The position numbers were made by a program, and so were the translations under genes. Below the pieces are notes generated by a model. The model was not told the DNA's origin and made no database searches. It saw only the letters and a list, made by a program, of their open reading frames with translations. Positions 12,271 to 25,851 of a stretch of 64,000 nucleotides of DNA are shown here, one piece after another. The stretch is from assembly GCA_013396525.1 (NCBI GenBank), contig VWYX01000659.1, positions 125,099 through 189,098 on the forward strand, in the 5' to 3' direction. Within the stretch, counting starts at the first letter, position 1; every line of letters starts with the position of its first letter. The DNA comes from Chaetorhynchus papuensis. Its lineage: Eukaryota > Chordata > Aves > Passeriformes > Rhipiduridae.

Positions 12271-14906
12271 AACTAATCTTGACCACAGTTAACCAGTCTT
12301 CTGAGATGTATAATGCTTCACATTCCAAAATGGCAGCTGAGCTCAAATGTAAGCTGGAAGGATGAAATACTCTTTTGTTTCAATTTGTTCAGTACTCTGC
12401 CTTCCCTTGGTTCAGCAATGCCCTGTTTCTGAGCCAAGGTCCCAACCCTGGGACAGGCTGCCCAGTTGCAAAGTGAGTTCCCTGCTAACCCAAACAGCAG
12501 ATGGCCACACACCAGAGATACACGATGATGTTCCAGCTTGCAGCATGAAGCTACAGCAAAGCATCAAACAGTCTTTGGAACCAGAAATTCTGGAACTTTG
12601 TATTCCCTCTCCTGGCAGGGTAACTACTGATAACACTATTTGAAGCACACGTGACTGCAAATTTGGAAGCCAGTTTCCTAGGAATCATTAAGAATGTCAG
12701 AAAATTCAACAAGTTTACTTGCACTGTAATTACTTCTTCCCCAAGTACTTGCAAGTATACAGTGGCAGAAGAGGACCAGTAAAACCCAGGAATCAAAGTG
12801 GCCTTCAGGCAGTACAGTACCTATCACTCACCAATTCTATTAAACGAACTTGCATGAAAACAGGCTTAATGAATAACAAGCAACATGGTACATCATCTGA
12901 AGAGAAAGCAAGCTGGAGTTTTCTCTCTATTATTCAGCAGCTGCCAGGAGCTGGTTCACAAAGCATGATGGACTGGATCTTTTCTGACATCATTAAAATT
13001 AAAAGTGAAATTGTTTTCCATTATTAATTATAGAAATGTCCCTCTTGTTTTCAGAGCTCTCAGAAATGGTGAAACAGCATCTAGTAGCAATACACTGTAG
13101 ACATATAAACCTCAGCAGACAATAGGATGCTTGGAAGAGTTTGCCTCAGACTGAACAAAATGTCAAGTTTACTTTCCGTCTGACAGAGCAAACCCATTTT
13201 TATTGGAAGCCACTGCAGAAATAGCACCAAAGAGCTGCCAGCCTTAACGTGACACAGGCGTGCACACACAGGCGCCCACCCTCGCTCTCTATCATTACTT
13301 TTTAACTCTCCTTTTGAAATAACTTGAAGATGTGGCAACAGTTACCACTTCTATCCACTAGCAAAATCCTACAGACTAGTGAAGCTACAACCAGGACAAA
13401 TGAAGGCAGAACCAAGCCCTTTCCCACATCTGTACATTTTAGTTGGTAACATGTAGATGTTATAAAGGTCCCAATGGAAGAGGAAACAACTTACAGGTTA
13501 AGAGAGAAAATTTTTGGTTAGTAACTTCATTAGCCTGCACTCCAAAGGCATCAGATTTTGTTTCATATTTATAAATAAATAACACTCACGGTTTCCTGGG
13601 TTAACGATTTCAGAACAACATTATTATAGCACAGAGGCTTGTAAAATGACATTACTACTATGTTTTCTGTTACTGCTTTCCCCTCTCTGTCCTTTCATCT
13701 CTCATTCTGCTGCAAAATGCAACACATCGCTAAGGATGTGGGACTTGTGACTTCCCCAGAAAAGCCTCCCACCTCACCCCAGGAACGACACAGACTCTCC
13801 ATTTGCCTCACTCCAACAGACTCGTATCTCAAACACTCCTGAAGCAAGACACAAGTCCAGGAACAAGCCCATTTAGTCTGAAGAGCCTTCCCAGTTCAAA
13901 TACATTGACCAGTACTTTTTCCAATCTTGCAAATAGGACACAAACTGGGTCTTCCAGATTTCTATTCTGAGACTTGAAAAATTCCATCTCATCCATTCAC
14001 TTTATTAATACAAACAAACAACACAAACAAACACAAAACACCAGGTAACATGTGTTAACATATTTCTGTATGGTAAGCAAATTATAAACCAGCAAAGTTT
14101 GTAGGCAAGAGTTTCTATTGAATTTTCTTGAGTCTGAGCAAACCCTCAAAATGTTGAGAATCATTGCTTCCCAGATTCCAGGAAGTTTCTGAATTCTATA
14201 TACTAAAGTTGTAATTCTATAATACTGTGAATACAATCCCATAATATGGTAACTATATCCAAAAGTTCAATCTTACTTATCTCATTATAGGATTGCATTC
14301 ACTGTGTTACAGAATTACAAAACTGCATGAATGGACCACGGCAGAAGCTTATGGTGAAATCCTACTCTCTCTCACATCAACCTTTCAGTGAGTCAGCTGC
14401 AGAATATGTAATGAAAACCCTAAAACCCAGAGGCAATGTTTTGAGAGCTCAAAAAATTCAGAAACAGCAGAGGAAAAAGCAAAGCACTCCCTGTTAGCAG
14501 CATGAGAGGCCTGCAGACCTGCAGAGCCTACAAGCTTCCAGGTCAAGTCCAGAGGTTCTTGGTAAGGTTCAAAGCATTCAGAAGTTCATAGGCATGGTCA
14601 CTCCAGGACAAATGCTTCCCCAGACTGTCAATGTGACCTACCTACTAACAATCCTTACCTATCTCTCACCAGGAAAATGTTTCCTTTGCTTATTTACAGG
14701 CTTCTTTCTCACTTCTCTTGTAGATGATACATCTTTTCCTTACCTATGGACTTTTCCGGGGTGGGGGACTTTCTTTTTAGCTCCCACTGGCAAATCCTCA
14801 AGACATCTCAAGATTAGGGATTTCACACAGCCTTGTACTGTGTTTTGGTGAAGTAGAATGTATACCAGGCTGTTTAGTCAGCATCATAACCATAGGGAAA
14901 CAGAGG

Positions 14907-14937
14907 AAAAAAAAGAAAAAAAAAGAAAAAAAGAAAG
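14907..14937. repeat. A-rich low-complexity run
   Basis: Runs of seven to nine A separated by single G bases. Confidence 0.85.
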
Positions 14938-16835
14938 GTTTCTTGCTCTAAAAAGTAGTAACTTGCTCACTCTAATGTAAGTATTTTTAAAGTATTCCAG
15001 GGACGTACAGAAAGTCACCTGATGAGATAAATTGTACTTGCGTTTTCCTATCTTTTGAGACTGTTATGATGCTTATAGTCACTCTGACTTGTAAAAAAAA
15101 AACCCAAACTACCCAAATGTTGGTAGTGATGCTGGTACTGACAGAGCAAGTTACAGACACTCAAATCAATTATATTCAAACTGAAGCAAATTTGGAAAAC
15201 GTAGTGCATTTGGGATGCACTCAGCATTTGGCTACTTTTCAAAGTACAATCTACCATTTTTACAGGCTTGTGGCAGAGCGATTAGTTTTGTGAACACAAA
15301 GTTCAAAGTTCCCTGTGTCAGGACCAAATAGAAGGAAGTGAGTGGGCAGCAGAACACCTCCATCTACAGAACTCATCCCTCCAGCAGCAGCCAGGTGAGT
15401 GCCATGCCCCTCCATCCGCCTCCAGCTGTCACACGTGACACAGGAGAAGGGTGGGCCTGGATATTCTGCACCCACCAGGCTTTTTCTCTTACAGTTTCCA
15501 CAGCTACAAGACAGGTGATTTAACACAGAAACTACCTTCAGTTGCATTCTTTAGCACTTTACAAAATTTTACACAGGTATCCACATAAACTATTAGTATT
15601 CTTTAAAACTGTCTTTCTCCCTAGAAATATGCCACCGGCTCCTCAGCCACATCTCCTAACTAACTCCTATTATAAAACTCCAAAATAAATACACAGAGAG
15701 CGAAAAAAATCTCATCTTGTACTAATCTCTTAGTAACAGAAGTAAATACTACTGTTAATTTTAAATAATAAATATGAATTATATAAATTCACATGATTAC
15801 CAACCATATAAAGTTAATATAAAAAAAGGACCCCATTCTCCCTCATACTTCTTGTAATCTCTAAATCTTCCAGAAAAAGCCATTTATCCTGTGCTGCTGA
15901 ACCCCAAACTAGAACTGAGGAAACATATTTGAAAGGCAAAACAGCTTTTAGTGACAGTTCAAAAGCAGATGAGAATAAACAGCAGTTCATCGAAAAGGAC
16001 AATTCTTCAGGAAACGATTAGCAGCTATTTTCAGAATCACAATAATAAGCACAGAGCTGCACAGAACAAAAGACATATACAGTCTCTTTCACATGAAGTT
16101 TATTGTAACAGACACTTGAAAGACAAAATGAGAAGGATCCAATTCTATTCTCATTTGACCTTATTTTAAATAAAACAAAATTCCAGTGACTCCAGTGCTT
16201 CCAGTCACCTCACTGGAATTACTGGCTAATGATGCTCGAATCAAACCCACTTTGCCTCCTTCTGCTTTTACACTTTAATTTATACCAAATTTCTTTAATA
16301 TAAATTCATCTGTTGAGACTATTAAGAAGCTATAAAACCTAGAATGAAGATCACCTCAGCATTAAGTGCCACTTTGACATCAGCTTCCAGCAGATTCCAG
16401 AAGGATGAGAAAGTAGGGCAGCCCTGCTACTATTGCCAATTAGCAAATAGCACTCATTAAGCCACATGATTCCCCAGGTCCTCATCAAATTCCAGCTTTA
16501 TCAATGAATACTTTCCTAAAACTGTTTAATGCCCAAATCTTCCTTTTCAACCCACAGCTTGAGCAAGCCCCTCTCCTTGCTGCAAACTGCAAACTCGCCT
16601 TGAGGTGCCAACCAATTGCCAAGTCTTATCATTGAAACAGCTGGATTTCAGTGCTAGGAGGTGGGAAAAAATCCCTGAGCTATTCTTGAAGTCAATAAAG
16701 TGGATTGTGGGATCTTTGAGGGAGGAAGAGAGTTATACAATTGTATGAGTGCTTTCCACAAAAACCAAAGGTCCTTTGGAATATTTATTTATAGCATCAC
16801 TTGAGATTACAGTTAAAGCTGGCTCAGAATATAAT

Positions 16836-17092
16836 CACAGAATGGTTAAGGTGGGAAGGGGCCACTGGAAGTCTCTGGTCCAACCTCCCTGCTCAAGCAG
16901 GTTCCCCTGGAGCACGTTAACTGGGGCTGTGACCAGATGGTACCAGAGTATCTCCAGGGAGGGAGACTCCACACTCTCTCTGGGCAGCCTGTTCCAGTGC
17001 TTGGTCATCACACAGCAAAGTTGTTCTTCTCAAATTCAGGTGGAACTTCCTGCACATCAGTTTCTGCCTGCTGCCTGTTGTCCTACGCCTGA
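16836..17092 (-). mobile_element. CR1 LINE 3' end, minus strand
   Basis: Begins on the plus strand with TCACAGAATGGTTAAGG, the reverse complement of a CR1 3' terminus. It continues with the familiar CR1 tail words (TCCAACCTCCCTGCTCAAGCA, GAGACTCCACACTCTCTCTGGG, CAGCCTGTTCCAGTGC) up to GTTGTCCTA. About 257 bp remain, decayed and 5'-truncated, without a usable reading frame. Confidence 0.93.
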
Positions 17093-19679
17093 CTCCCATT
17101 TTATTAGACAACCAAAATAGCTGATAGGTTGCAAAAAGCCTCTGTCCAAAAAGAGCAGTTGCATGGGCAGAACTGACAGCCCAGAGGCACCTTTTCCCTG
17201 TCAGTAAATTGGCTGTTTTTCACACAGCAGTAACACTCACCTGGGCTATGAGAATTTCCCATTTCAGTCATCACCCAGATCTCTCTACGGATAGCGTCCT
17301 CTTCCTTTACTGTGTAAACCCACTGTGCTTTTCATGCCCTAACTCACTTTTCATGAGAGCTGCCTGCTGGAATGCAAAGGCCATCTGCCCCAAAGCACAG
17401 GCTGGGTTTTCCCTCTCCCTCTCCTGTCTGCAGCCTGTTTGCTGTCTTGGGAGGCCTCCCTACCTGCACAACCTGAAATTGTGCCAGTTAAAGCTCTCTC
17501 TTTCTCTTTCCCACTTCACATCTCCCTTTGTTCCACTTATCAATTCAGTCCAAGACATGCTTCTTCATTTATAGAAAAACTGGAGGAAAGTCACTAAACA
17601 TTTTTAGGCAACCACCCTGGAATTCACATTCTTTACACATCTCCTTAACTGGATGTGTCAGCAGCTCCTTAGAAATGAAAATCATTAGAATATTCTTCCT
17701 ATTAGGATCACATAGATTTGAATCAGGATTCAAAATTTCATCCTTTAAAATAACTCTGCAGAATTCTATTAAGCCCTTTCACAGATGTAAGAAGCACTCT
17801 GCACTTAAAGACACTAACTTCAGATATATTTTCTCCTCATTTGCTCTAAGAGAAGAAGGTGTCATGGCTGCCTATGTCTTATGGCTACAACAGAAACTCC
17901 TTCTTTGCATGGGAGAGTCTGCCACCTTCCCTATCCTGATTTGCTCCTTATGCTGGAACAACCCCTTGGATTCTCATGGTTGCTTTGCTGGTGCAAGAAA
18001 CTACCAAAATGAGCAAGACAAATAAAATATAGCCCTAAAATAAGGTGTGTAAAAAAGCTGTTACCCTGTAAAGATGTCAAGTGTTTCTCAGATTTTGGAG
18101 GACTCATTTATACAAATATTTAAGCCCTCAAAGCCAAAACATTTACCAATCACTTAGACATAATCATCTTGTCACTTACATGGAGCTCAACAAACATGTC
18201 ATTGGGGAAACCCCACAGTGTAATTAACATTGCGTTGAGTGACAACTGAAGAAAAACATTATAAGCAGTCTCATTCAAACCTGAAAGGCAGCATCTACTA
18301 TGTCAACACTTGCTTCACTAGGAAGATTGATCTTCCCCACTATTATTCTTAATTGTACACATGCAACTTTCAATTTAGTTCCACTGACTATTTTAATAAT
18401 AGCTTGACTATGAGGTTTTCTATTCAGCAGTGCAGTCCAAAGTTTTATTCTCAGGAAAGCAAGAGATCAAGCCACATTGCCCGATGGCACAGTTAAGAGA
18501 TCGGATGGTCAGAAAGGAGAGGAAAGAAAGAAAATTCTACTGCAATTTTTATTAAATTTCAATTTTGTAGGTAAAATTTTCAGAACAGCAATCAACAGTA
18601 AACAAACCAAATAAAACAGTAAATGCTGGTTCCACTCCAGTAATCATTATATTTTTCTAAATGTACTGTCCAGTCTTCTGAAGGAACTGTAGTCCTCAAA
18701 GCTCTTATTTTTCTGTCAGTTTTGTTAAATTTCATAGAGTGAAACAGCTTGCAGTAATATTTACCTATGTTATATTTCCTCTACACTGACTGCAGAGATG
18801 AAAGCAGAGCTATCTGTCAATGTACCATTTTAAAATATAGATACAACTGTTCCTAAGCAGCACAGCTCTAAGCTCTGAGATGCAGCAAGGTCTCACCAGC
18901 ACATCTGAATTCTGCATAAAGTACTATTAGTGTCTGATTAAATATTAATTACAAGAATGTAGTTGTACAGCATTTAACCGGGGAAAGGCCATCAGCAAAC
19001 CGCAATTTTTCTGCCAAAAATACCTAGCACAGCACTATGTTACTTTCTGCCCTATTTAATGTGGATCACAGGGGGGAGTAAGTGGTCTGAAAGCATCAGT
19101 CCCACCCAGTGGCAAAGGCTATGGTCCTCCCCAGTTTAACCAGACAGAATCCTGCCTAAAAACCATGCCTGGGAAATGTGAGCATTATTTATTTCAACAA
19201 GAGCAAGAGGAAAAGGTTCAGTTCCAAAGAGAAGTTAAACCTGCACAGGGGAAGCCAACAGCACAGATGTTCCTGACGTCCCCTGTGCTCCCCTCCTGCC
19301 GGACAGAGGGTTTGGGCGCCTGCCCTCACACCCAGCTGCCTGTTCGGGAGTCCCTGCTGACAGCACAGGGACCACAGCCATCCTCCTTCAGAAGGAAAGG
19401 ACCATCTCTCCAGCCATCCACACACATTCCTTGCAGTCAGCCTCATCAGCAGATCAAACTGAAGACCATTCCCTCACCTCCCGTCGTGTGCAGCTGCTCC
19501 ATGCCCTATCCCACAGATGTGCATCAGATCTGCCTGCAAGTGCTGATGGCAGCAATGCAGCTGTGACACCACTTTTTCCCTAACAAACCTATGTCATGTG
19601 AAGGATGTATTACAAATACTTGCATTCTACCAACTGAGGACTAGGGGCCTCCATTGAAAGATAGGGGCCATTCCTATTT
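17093..19679. other. Intronic DNA with no firm feature
   Basis: Contains open frames of 165 codons at 17528-18025 (+) and 133 codons at 19165-19566 (+). They are near the longest expected by chance in this much AT-rich sequence, have no splice context and match nothing I recognise. Confidence 0.5.
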
Positions 19680-19685
19680 TGCTAA
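19680..19685. repeat. Target-site duplication TGCTAA, left copy
   Basis: Identical to 20071-20076 and directly outside the TG of the LTR. Confidence 0.85.
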
Positions 19686-20070
19686 TGTAGGGTTACACCA
19701 TGGGTGTTACAGAAGAGCAGGCCGGGAAGACCTAGAACAGGCCTCTCCCCTAGGCCCGGAGGTAACCATGGACATCCAGGTCACCTGAGATGGGCTAGAA
19801 AAGAGGATTATGTGTTAGTGACCTTCTTGACCAATTGCCTGGGAAGATTGTGGTTTGTTACCTTATAGGGTATTGTTTACCTATTACCATAATAGGTAAT
19901 ATCTAGTCAATACTCCAGGTGACTGGGGGACACTCTGGGATTTATCCTTCCTGTTTATGTGAGGTTATATCCTGTTTGTGGACAAGAATTTAGGCATTTG
20001 TCTCTGCGCAATAAATGTCTTTGCACTTCTCCATCTTGTGTGAAGTCCATGCCCCTGCGTGAATACTGCA
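19686..20070 (+). mobile_element. Solo endogenous retrovirus LTR, 385 bp, with 6-bp target duplication
   Basis: The element starts TGTAGG, ends ACTGCA and is flanked on both sides by TGCTAA (19680-19685 and 20071-20076), a perfect 6-bp target-site duplication placed exactly outside TG...CA. A polyadenylation signal AATAAA at 20010-20015 lies 55 bases before the end, giving plus orientation and a short U5. TATA-like GTTATATCC precedes it. Six-base duplications are typical of the ERVK/alpha-beta retrovirus group. No internal viral sequence or second LTR is present, so it is a recombined solo LTR. It lies antisense to GPR158. Confidence 0.85.
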
Positions 20071-20076
20071 TGCTAA
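20071..20076. repeat. Target-site duplication TGCTAA, right copy
   Basis: Identical to 19680-19685 and directly outside the CA end of the LTR. Confidence 0.85.
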
Positions 20077-20919
20077 CCTATGGCTATGAGATATGGGCTG
20101 AAGGAAAGCTCTAGCACTACCTTAGGTCAGGGCTGAGAAAATACTTTTCAACTATTATTTGCAAAGTAAGATTTGTCTGGGTCATATTTAAATTATGTAA
20201 CTGTCTGAATCCACTTCAGTGAAAAAATACTGCTGAGGAGAGGGAGAGCTTAAATTTTGTATGATTAAAACACAGATTCAACAATGGCTGCAGAACTGGT
20301 TGTCTCCAGCTGGGCACTGAAAAACCAGGAGAACCTACACCTACCACTGAACTGTAGGCATCACAGGTACAGGTCCTTCTCTTGTGTTGAAGGACCCAAA
20401 CTTGCATCTCCCATCCCCACAGACTGCTCTAGCACTCAGAATTATTCTGGAAGTAGTTTGTCTCAGATTCAACAGAACAGTGTAAAATAATGATCTCTGG
20501 GCATTTTAGTTCACATGTCTGAATGTGCCTTAGAAAAAGCATCTCATCTCTCAAATGCACCCTTTAGCTACCAGGCAACTAATCCATTCACACCTCCTTG
20601 GTGCTTCCATGTCTCATGGCAGCACTCTTAAGTAATTTATTAAGTGACACTTAGTAGGGTGTAGTTGAAGTGTCCCATTTCCTCACACCAAAAAACCCTG
20701 ATACATTTTTTATCACACACTTCCCTCCTCAAGGTGCCCTCTCTGTTTTCACATTTCACCAGAGCACTGAAATATTTTATAGCACTCACGAGAGCACTGG
20801 ATGGCAGAGACACATGATCCCTGCCCAAGGAACTCACAGCCTGGAGAAGCGGGCAGGGACAAGGCAGCAGGATAGCAGAAGCAGTTGGCATCAGAATTTC
20901 TGAGCTCTGGGATATGCCC

Positions 20920-20941
20920 TTCCCAGGCTTTTGCCTGGGAA
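20920..20941. repeat. Perfect GC-rich hairpin
   Basis: TTCCCAGGC and GCCTGGGAA flank a TTTT loop. A stem of this size is expected about once or twice by chance in a window this long. Confidence 0.75.
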
Positions 20942-22942
20942 TTTACTTAATGCTGCATCCTCCCCTGTCTGCCTTCTAGAGCACTTAACTTCCAGAAAGA
21001 GGCATCTTCCCAGTCCTGAGCTGCGTCTGCAGAAATTACTCTGCTGATCTATTTTTTCCATCTTTTAAATTTCCTTCAGAATCTTTTTCTTATTCTGACT
21101 TTTCCCTTCTTTTCAATTCTATTGTTAGATCAGTTTCATATGATTACCACTTTCGATTAATGAATGAAGGACAAACTCAGTCACACTGTTCTTCCCAATA
21201 ACACAGGTCACACGAAATGCTTAAGAGTTAAGAAGTCATCAAGCAGAGGTTTACGTGAGCTATTTTTCAAAGAAACTACACAATCTAAAAAGAACAGCAA
21301 CTCGGAAGGCATCTTTACATTGGCTGGAGAAGTTGGGCATCCTCAAGCAGGATGAACCAGCTCCCTACAACCCCAAACCACTGCTGTCCACTTCCCCAGG
21401 CACTTTGTCTCCAGAGATCTGTATCACGCTTACAGTATTTTTGTGTCATCCGAGCAGCTGCTAATGGAGAGCTGGTAACCGCCAAGGGAAATAGAAACAA
21501 GGATGCAGCCTGGTAGAGCACCATCACACTAAGCGCTCCCAAGGGCTCTGTGGGAAGTGCTTCTCCCACCTGGGGCCTGTAAGAAACAGTGCTGCAAATA
21601 GCATGGCGTGCAGAAGTATGAAACAACACCTGGGGACAGAATTCGAGGATGTTTTTTCAGCCCACTCATTCTTTGCTTGCAGCTGCCGTAAATACACGTG
21701 AAATTGCTCCATGTGATCCAACTTCTTCAGTTTCTACACTGGGTTTTAGAGTAACAGAACCAGCTGAGTTTGTTATTTTTTATTTTAGTCGTTGCCTCTG
21801 CATTAAATAGGTTATGTTGAATGCTGAGGGAGAGTGAACAAAAAAGATTTCTTCTTAAAAGCTGTCAGTGTAGGATTAGCCGACGAGGAGATGAATGCCA
21901 AGGAATCTCTCACTGGGCAGCCTGGATTCAGGCACTCTGGAAATGCGGACACCCTGGGAGAACACAGGCTTTTAATTGCAGGTACACTGGATCCTAGCTT
22001 ACACTTGTAATTATTTGTTACTGCTCATCTCCATAGAAATTAAAGGATTTACATATTTTTAAATAACTGCTTCAGAATTTTCAAACATATCTTACAAAGG
22101 CAATTAAAAGCATTCAGCCTGTGTCATCTAAGCTGCTAGAGCAGAGAAGCAAATAAACCAGTATGATTCTCCCTTCTTTTACTAATGCATTTTTATGTTC
22201 TGCATACTTCAATTTTTAGCAACACACTTTTTAAACTGATAAATGGAGATTTGCAAGAATTATTTGAACATTACATCTAAGACTGCTGTGCCATTCCTCA
22301 GGAGTCACAGGGAAGAGTTTAAATTTTCTTCTGTGGTGTTGTCTTCCCTTCCTTTCCTATGTTTTTCAACTTTCTACTGTGGTACTTGAAGACAAAACTG
22401 ACTAAGAAAGCCCAACAATTAATTCCAGAAGCAGTGATTGAAACAGAAAGTTGGTCTAATAGATTTAAAACAGGCTAGTGCTCCAATGTCCCTGCCTCAC
22501 ACAGTCAAGTCATAAATTCTAACTCATTCTTTGAAATCAGACGCAGGTTGCTGATGCAGACGGATCCAGTTTCACCTGGGAGGTAATGAGGTGAAGTCAT
22601 TGCATGGGAGAGAAGAAAAATACATCCAGCTGCCTATGCTGCATTTAACTCAATGGCTCCCTAGTGGGAAGCATCAACAGCAGGGGTAAAGCTGACAAGT
22701 GAAATGCTGCTTTGTGTAACACTTTACTACCCATTTGTGTGCTATACGAATAGCAAATCCTCAAAAGGCCACAGAGGAACAGAGTTCCATCAAAGCAATC
22801 TGCAGAGGTACCCTTTGTGGTTAGTAGGCAAGAATTCAGCAAGCTCACAGGCTGGCACAAAGCTTTGCCTGAATTTTGTTAGAAATTAGTTTTCTGAAAA
22901 ACGCCTGCCCAGGCTGTGCAGTGCTTTATAGTACTGACAGAA

Positions 22943-22981
22943 TATAAAAGTCCCTGCTTTTAGACCTTAGACTATATAAAG
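22943..22981 (+). promoter_or_regulatory. Two TATA-box-like motifs
   Basis: TATAAAAG at 22943-22950 and TATATAAAG at 22973-22981, 30 bases apart. No start site, CpG island or downstream exon supports a promoter, so this is a motif match only. Confidence 0.15.
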
Positions 22982-23394
22982 GGTGCTTGGCAATAGGATT
23001 TAACATCTCTCCTGCTACTCTGGATGCCATTGTTACCATCCAAAAAAAATCTCTGTAGTCAGTACAATGAAAGAAGTCTGGTTTCTTAAGAGATGTACCT
23101 CATCTTTCACTGTGAGCTCTTCTTCAGTCCTCTCACATGGCTGGGACTCTGACAACATCTCCTGCCTGAAACACATGAAGTCGCCCCACATCTTTCACCT
23201 CATGGAGAGCTTTTGCCCTCCTCCACTCCGTTCTCTTCATAAAACACACAGGACCAGAATGTATTTGTGACTTCAATGTCATATTGACAAATGGCTCGAA
23301 ATTTTCTGTGTGAGATGACCTGCCAGTCACACAACATGGTTGGTGAATACATCTTTTCCATGGGAATCCAGGCTAAAATGACAATAGAAATACA

Positions 23395-23485
23395 TCCAAC
23401 AGTAACACACTCTTCCCCTGCTCCTGTCACTCACAGACCTAGGTTCTGTGCTTGTTACCCACTGAGCTACAAGACTGTCCCAACT
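23395..23485 (+). mobile_element. MIR-like ancient SINE trace
   Basis: The stretch with CACAGACCTAGGTTCTGTGC followed by GTTACCCACTGAGCTAC resembles the MIR core (GGATTCGAACCC ... CTCTTAACCACTATGCTA). It is heavily decayed, and similarity was judged by eye only. Confidence 0.3.
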
Positions 23486-24989
23486 TAACCTGGATGGCTG
23501 GCCTCCCAAACACTTCCAAGCAGACTTCCAGTTTAGTAAAATTGTGATATTGGAATGTGCTGACAAATTAGACAATATCTGATTCTCTTTATCCCAGGGC
23601 TGCACTGAACACCATTAGAGAGGGCTCTATTTCAGCATTTTTTTACTGTTGAGCTTGTAGATTTCTGCAATCACAACTTCAACTGTATGACCTGGATAGA
23701 AAAGTGACTGTAGAAACGCAGCAGTTTCCAATATGTTTGACATTTTATCAGTTAAAAGAAATCATCAGAAAAAAAACCCATTCTTTATCTTAGAATTCTC
23801 TCTACCATAGCTTCCACATTTTGCACGAGCACTGCCCTGGCTGCAGATTGGGTCATCTCACTACAGCTAATCAAGAGCATGTCTCCTGTGTCCAGCACCA
23901 CCACTTGAGTGAAGCACATCAGATAAAAGTCATTACATTAGCACACTAATAGCTGCTGCAAGTACCCAACAACAGGAAGAAGATGGGAACCTACTGATTG
24001 ATGGTATCTTGAAAAGAAAGAGAACTGCCCAAAACTTCGTGCTTTCTGAGCAAGGGGATTATAATATAATTTCCAACCATTTCAAAGCAGGAATGAAGCA
24101 AGGATCATTATACAATCCAAATTGCTTATTGATCGTTAATAATTTGATTATCAGCAGCAGAAACCAGCTTCCTGAGCAAAATTTATCCAATGGCCTCACC
24201 ATCAGATACTCTATCCTTCCCTCCTAAAAAAAAACCCCATTAATAATTGCCATAATAATTTCTTCATGAACCCTTCCCAACCAGGAAGGTCACTCGTCTG
24301 CAGTCTAAAAGAATCTGTCCTAAAATCCAAGTGTCCAAAGATAATACAAAGCAGCCTAAAGAGTTTGGTAAGTACCACTGACCTACTCCCAGCCAAAAAA
24401 CACATTAGCATTTGATCCATCATCAGCCATGTTTGTGGAATTGGCAGCAAGCTGAGCAGCTTTGACATGCATCATACCAATTTGAGAACCACTGGAAATT
24501 TCCTCACAGCAGGGGACTGCTGCACCTTGTTGAGACAGACATTGTTAATCAAACTGTCCTCAATCTTACCAAGGCTGCAGATGCAACTTTACAGATATAA
24601 TATGAGACTGGACTACAGAGAAAGGCTTATGAAGAAAAAAAATGTACTTTCTTGTTTTCCTGATGGATTCAATTCAAGACATTCTGGTTAGCTATGTTTA
24701 AAAGCAAGCACACAGCAAGAAACCTATATTCTTTCTCCCACATATGAGGAACACTGCTTTGCTGTTCCCTAAGCACTGCAACAATGGTGTCAAAAGATTT
24801 CTAGGAGAAATAGAAGTCAGAGTCTAGGACACAGCAACATCTGTTTTCTTTATCCTCTTAGTAAGTATCCAGAGTTTTAACAATTATTAGATGCCTTCAC
24901 TAAGGAAGAGTTTCAATGTCAGAACAGAAACAGATGAATAGCAAGGAAACATAGGAATTGAAGTGTCAATTCACTAAGGTAATTTTATA

Positions 24990-25005
24990 ATTTAAAAAAA
25001 AAAAA
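24990..25005. repeat. Poly(A) run
   Basis: Thirteen A bases then TAAAG, with no retroelement body recognised upstream. Confidence 0.7.
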
Positions 25006-25190
25006 TAAAGCTCAAGGTTGACTAAACCACTATTGGGTTTTGTCATTATCCTTACTGACAGACAAAAAAAGTCTTCGATTTGTGTGCTGCTTACTCCTTC
25101 CAGTGAAGATACAGGTATGCATTTGCATTTGTGCTTAGCCTTCTGTTTGAAGTTAAGATTTGCTTCTTGGTGGACTGGGAAATTCTAATA

Positions 25191-25195
25191 ACACT
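25191..25195. repeat. Target-site duplication ACACT, left copy
   Basis: Same five bases as 25852-25856, directly before the TG of the LTR. Confidence 0.72.
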
Positions 25196-25851
25196 TGTAG
25201 CAGGGCATATCACCCCTCTCCCCACCACAGGTGGCCAGTGCATACAGGAGATGCGACCCAGGCGGGCAAGGCCCAGCGGGTATCACATCTCCTGGCACCA
25301 GAAGGTCTGCCAGCTTAACAGATGTGGGGAGAGATAAAAACCATAGGTGACCAAAAGGTCAGTTTTACACTAGAAAAGTACTGCAGTTTCTCACAGAGGC
25401 AGAAGTCTCTTACACACTCCTTTGGAACGTGTGGGACGATTTCTCCCCGAAGCTTGGAGGCAACTTCGTGGTTACTTTTCCAGAAATTGAGGGAAAGGAT
25501 TTCAATGTATGCCCCTTCAACAATTTGGTGGTAAGAAACACTGGATCCTAAGTTATACTCTTTCTTAGCTAGTGGTAAATTTAATGGTACCTTTAACCCC
25601 ATGTGTATAACACTAGTATTCCCTTTTGTCTTATTCATGTGTAGTAACAGTCTGTTTTAAGTCTTATGTCTGTTAGTTTTGTGTCTATTAATAAATCCAT
25701 TTTATAATAGACTGAATCTGCCATTAGTAAAGAACTTGTAAATGACAGTGGGTCTTGGGGTGCTGGACACCTCAATAAGGCAACTGCCTGCTGCCAGAGG
25801 CCTGGGCAAAAGGCAGGGATTTATTTAAACCCACATCATCCATTCATAACA
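25196..25851 (+). mobile_element. Solo ERV LTR, 656 bp, with 5-bp target duplication
   Basis: Starts TGTAGCAGGG and ends CATAACA. ACACT stands exactly outside both ends (25191-25195 and 25852-25856). An AATAAA signal at 25690-25695 followed by about 155 bases of U5-like sequence gives plus orientation. A 5-bp duplication is the ERVL-type hallmark. No viral coding sequence adjoins it, so it is read as a solo LTR. It is antisense to GPR158. Family assignment needs a repeat library. Confidence 0.75.

Larger units (their letters stand above)
10019..16835. other. Intronic DNA with small structural oddities only
   Basis: Holds a perfect hairpin at 10119-10154, an imperfect 62-bp-period duplication at 12174-12270 and A-rich runs near 14011-14042 and 14907-14937. 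No gene or interspersed repeat was recognised. Confidence 0.55.
20077..25190. other. Intronic DNA with no firm gene
   Basis: Contains a 9-bp perfect hairpin at 20920-20941, a TATA-motif pair at 22943-22981 and a MIR-like trace at 23395-23485. Around 21400-22050 there is mixed-composition, repeat-free sequence that could be a conserved element, which cannot be tested here. Confidence 0.5.

Noticed and set aside
17528..18025. 165-codon plus-strand open frame
   Set aside because: A few frames of this size are expected by chance in 64 kb of this composition; no splice signals or family resemblance.
19165..19566. 133-codon plus-strand open frame in GC-richer DNA
   Set aside because: Chance length, low-complexity Pro/Ser/Gln content and no known domain.
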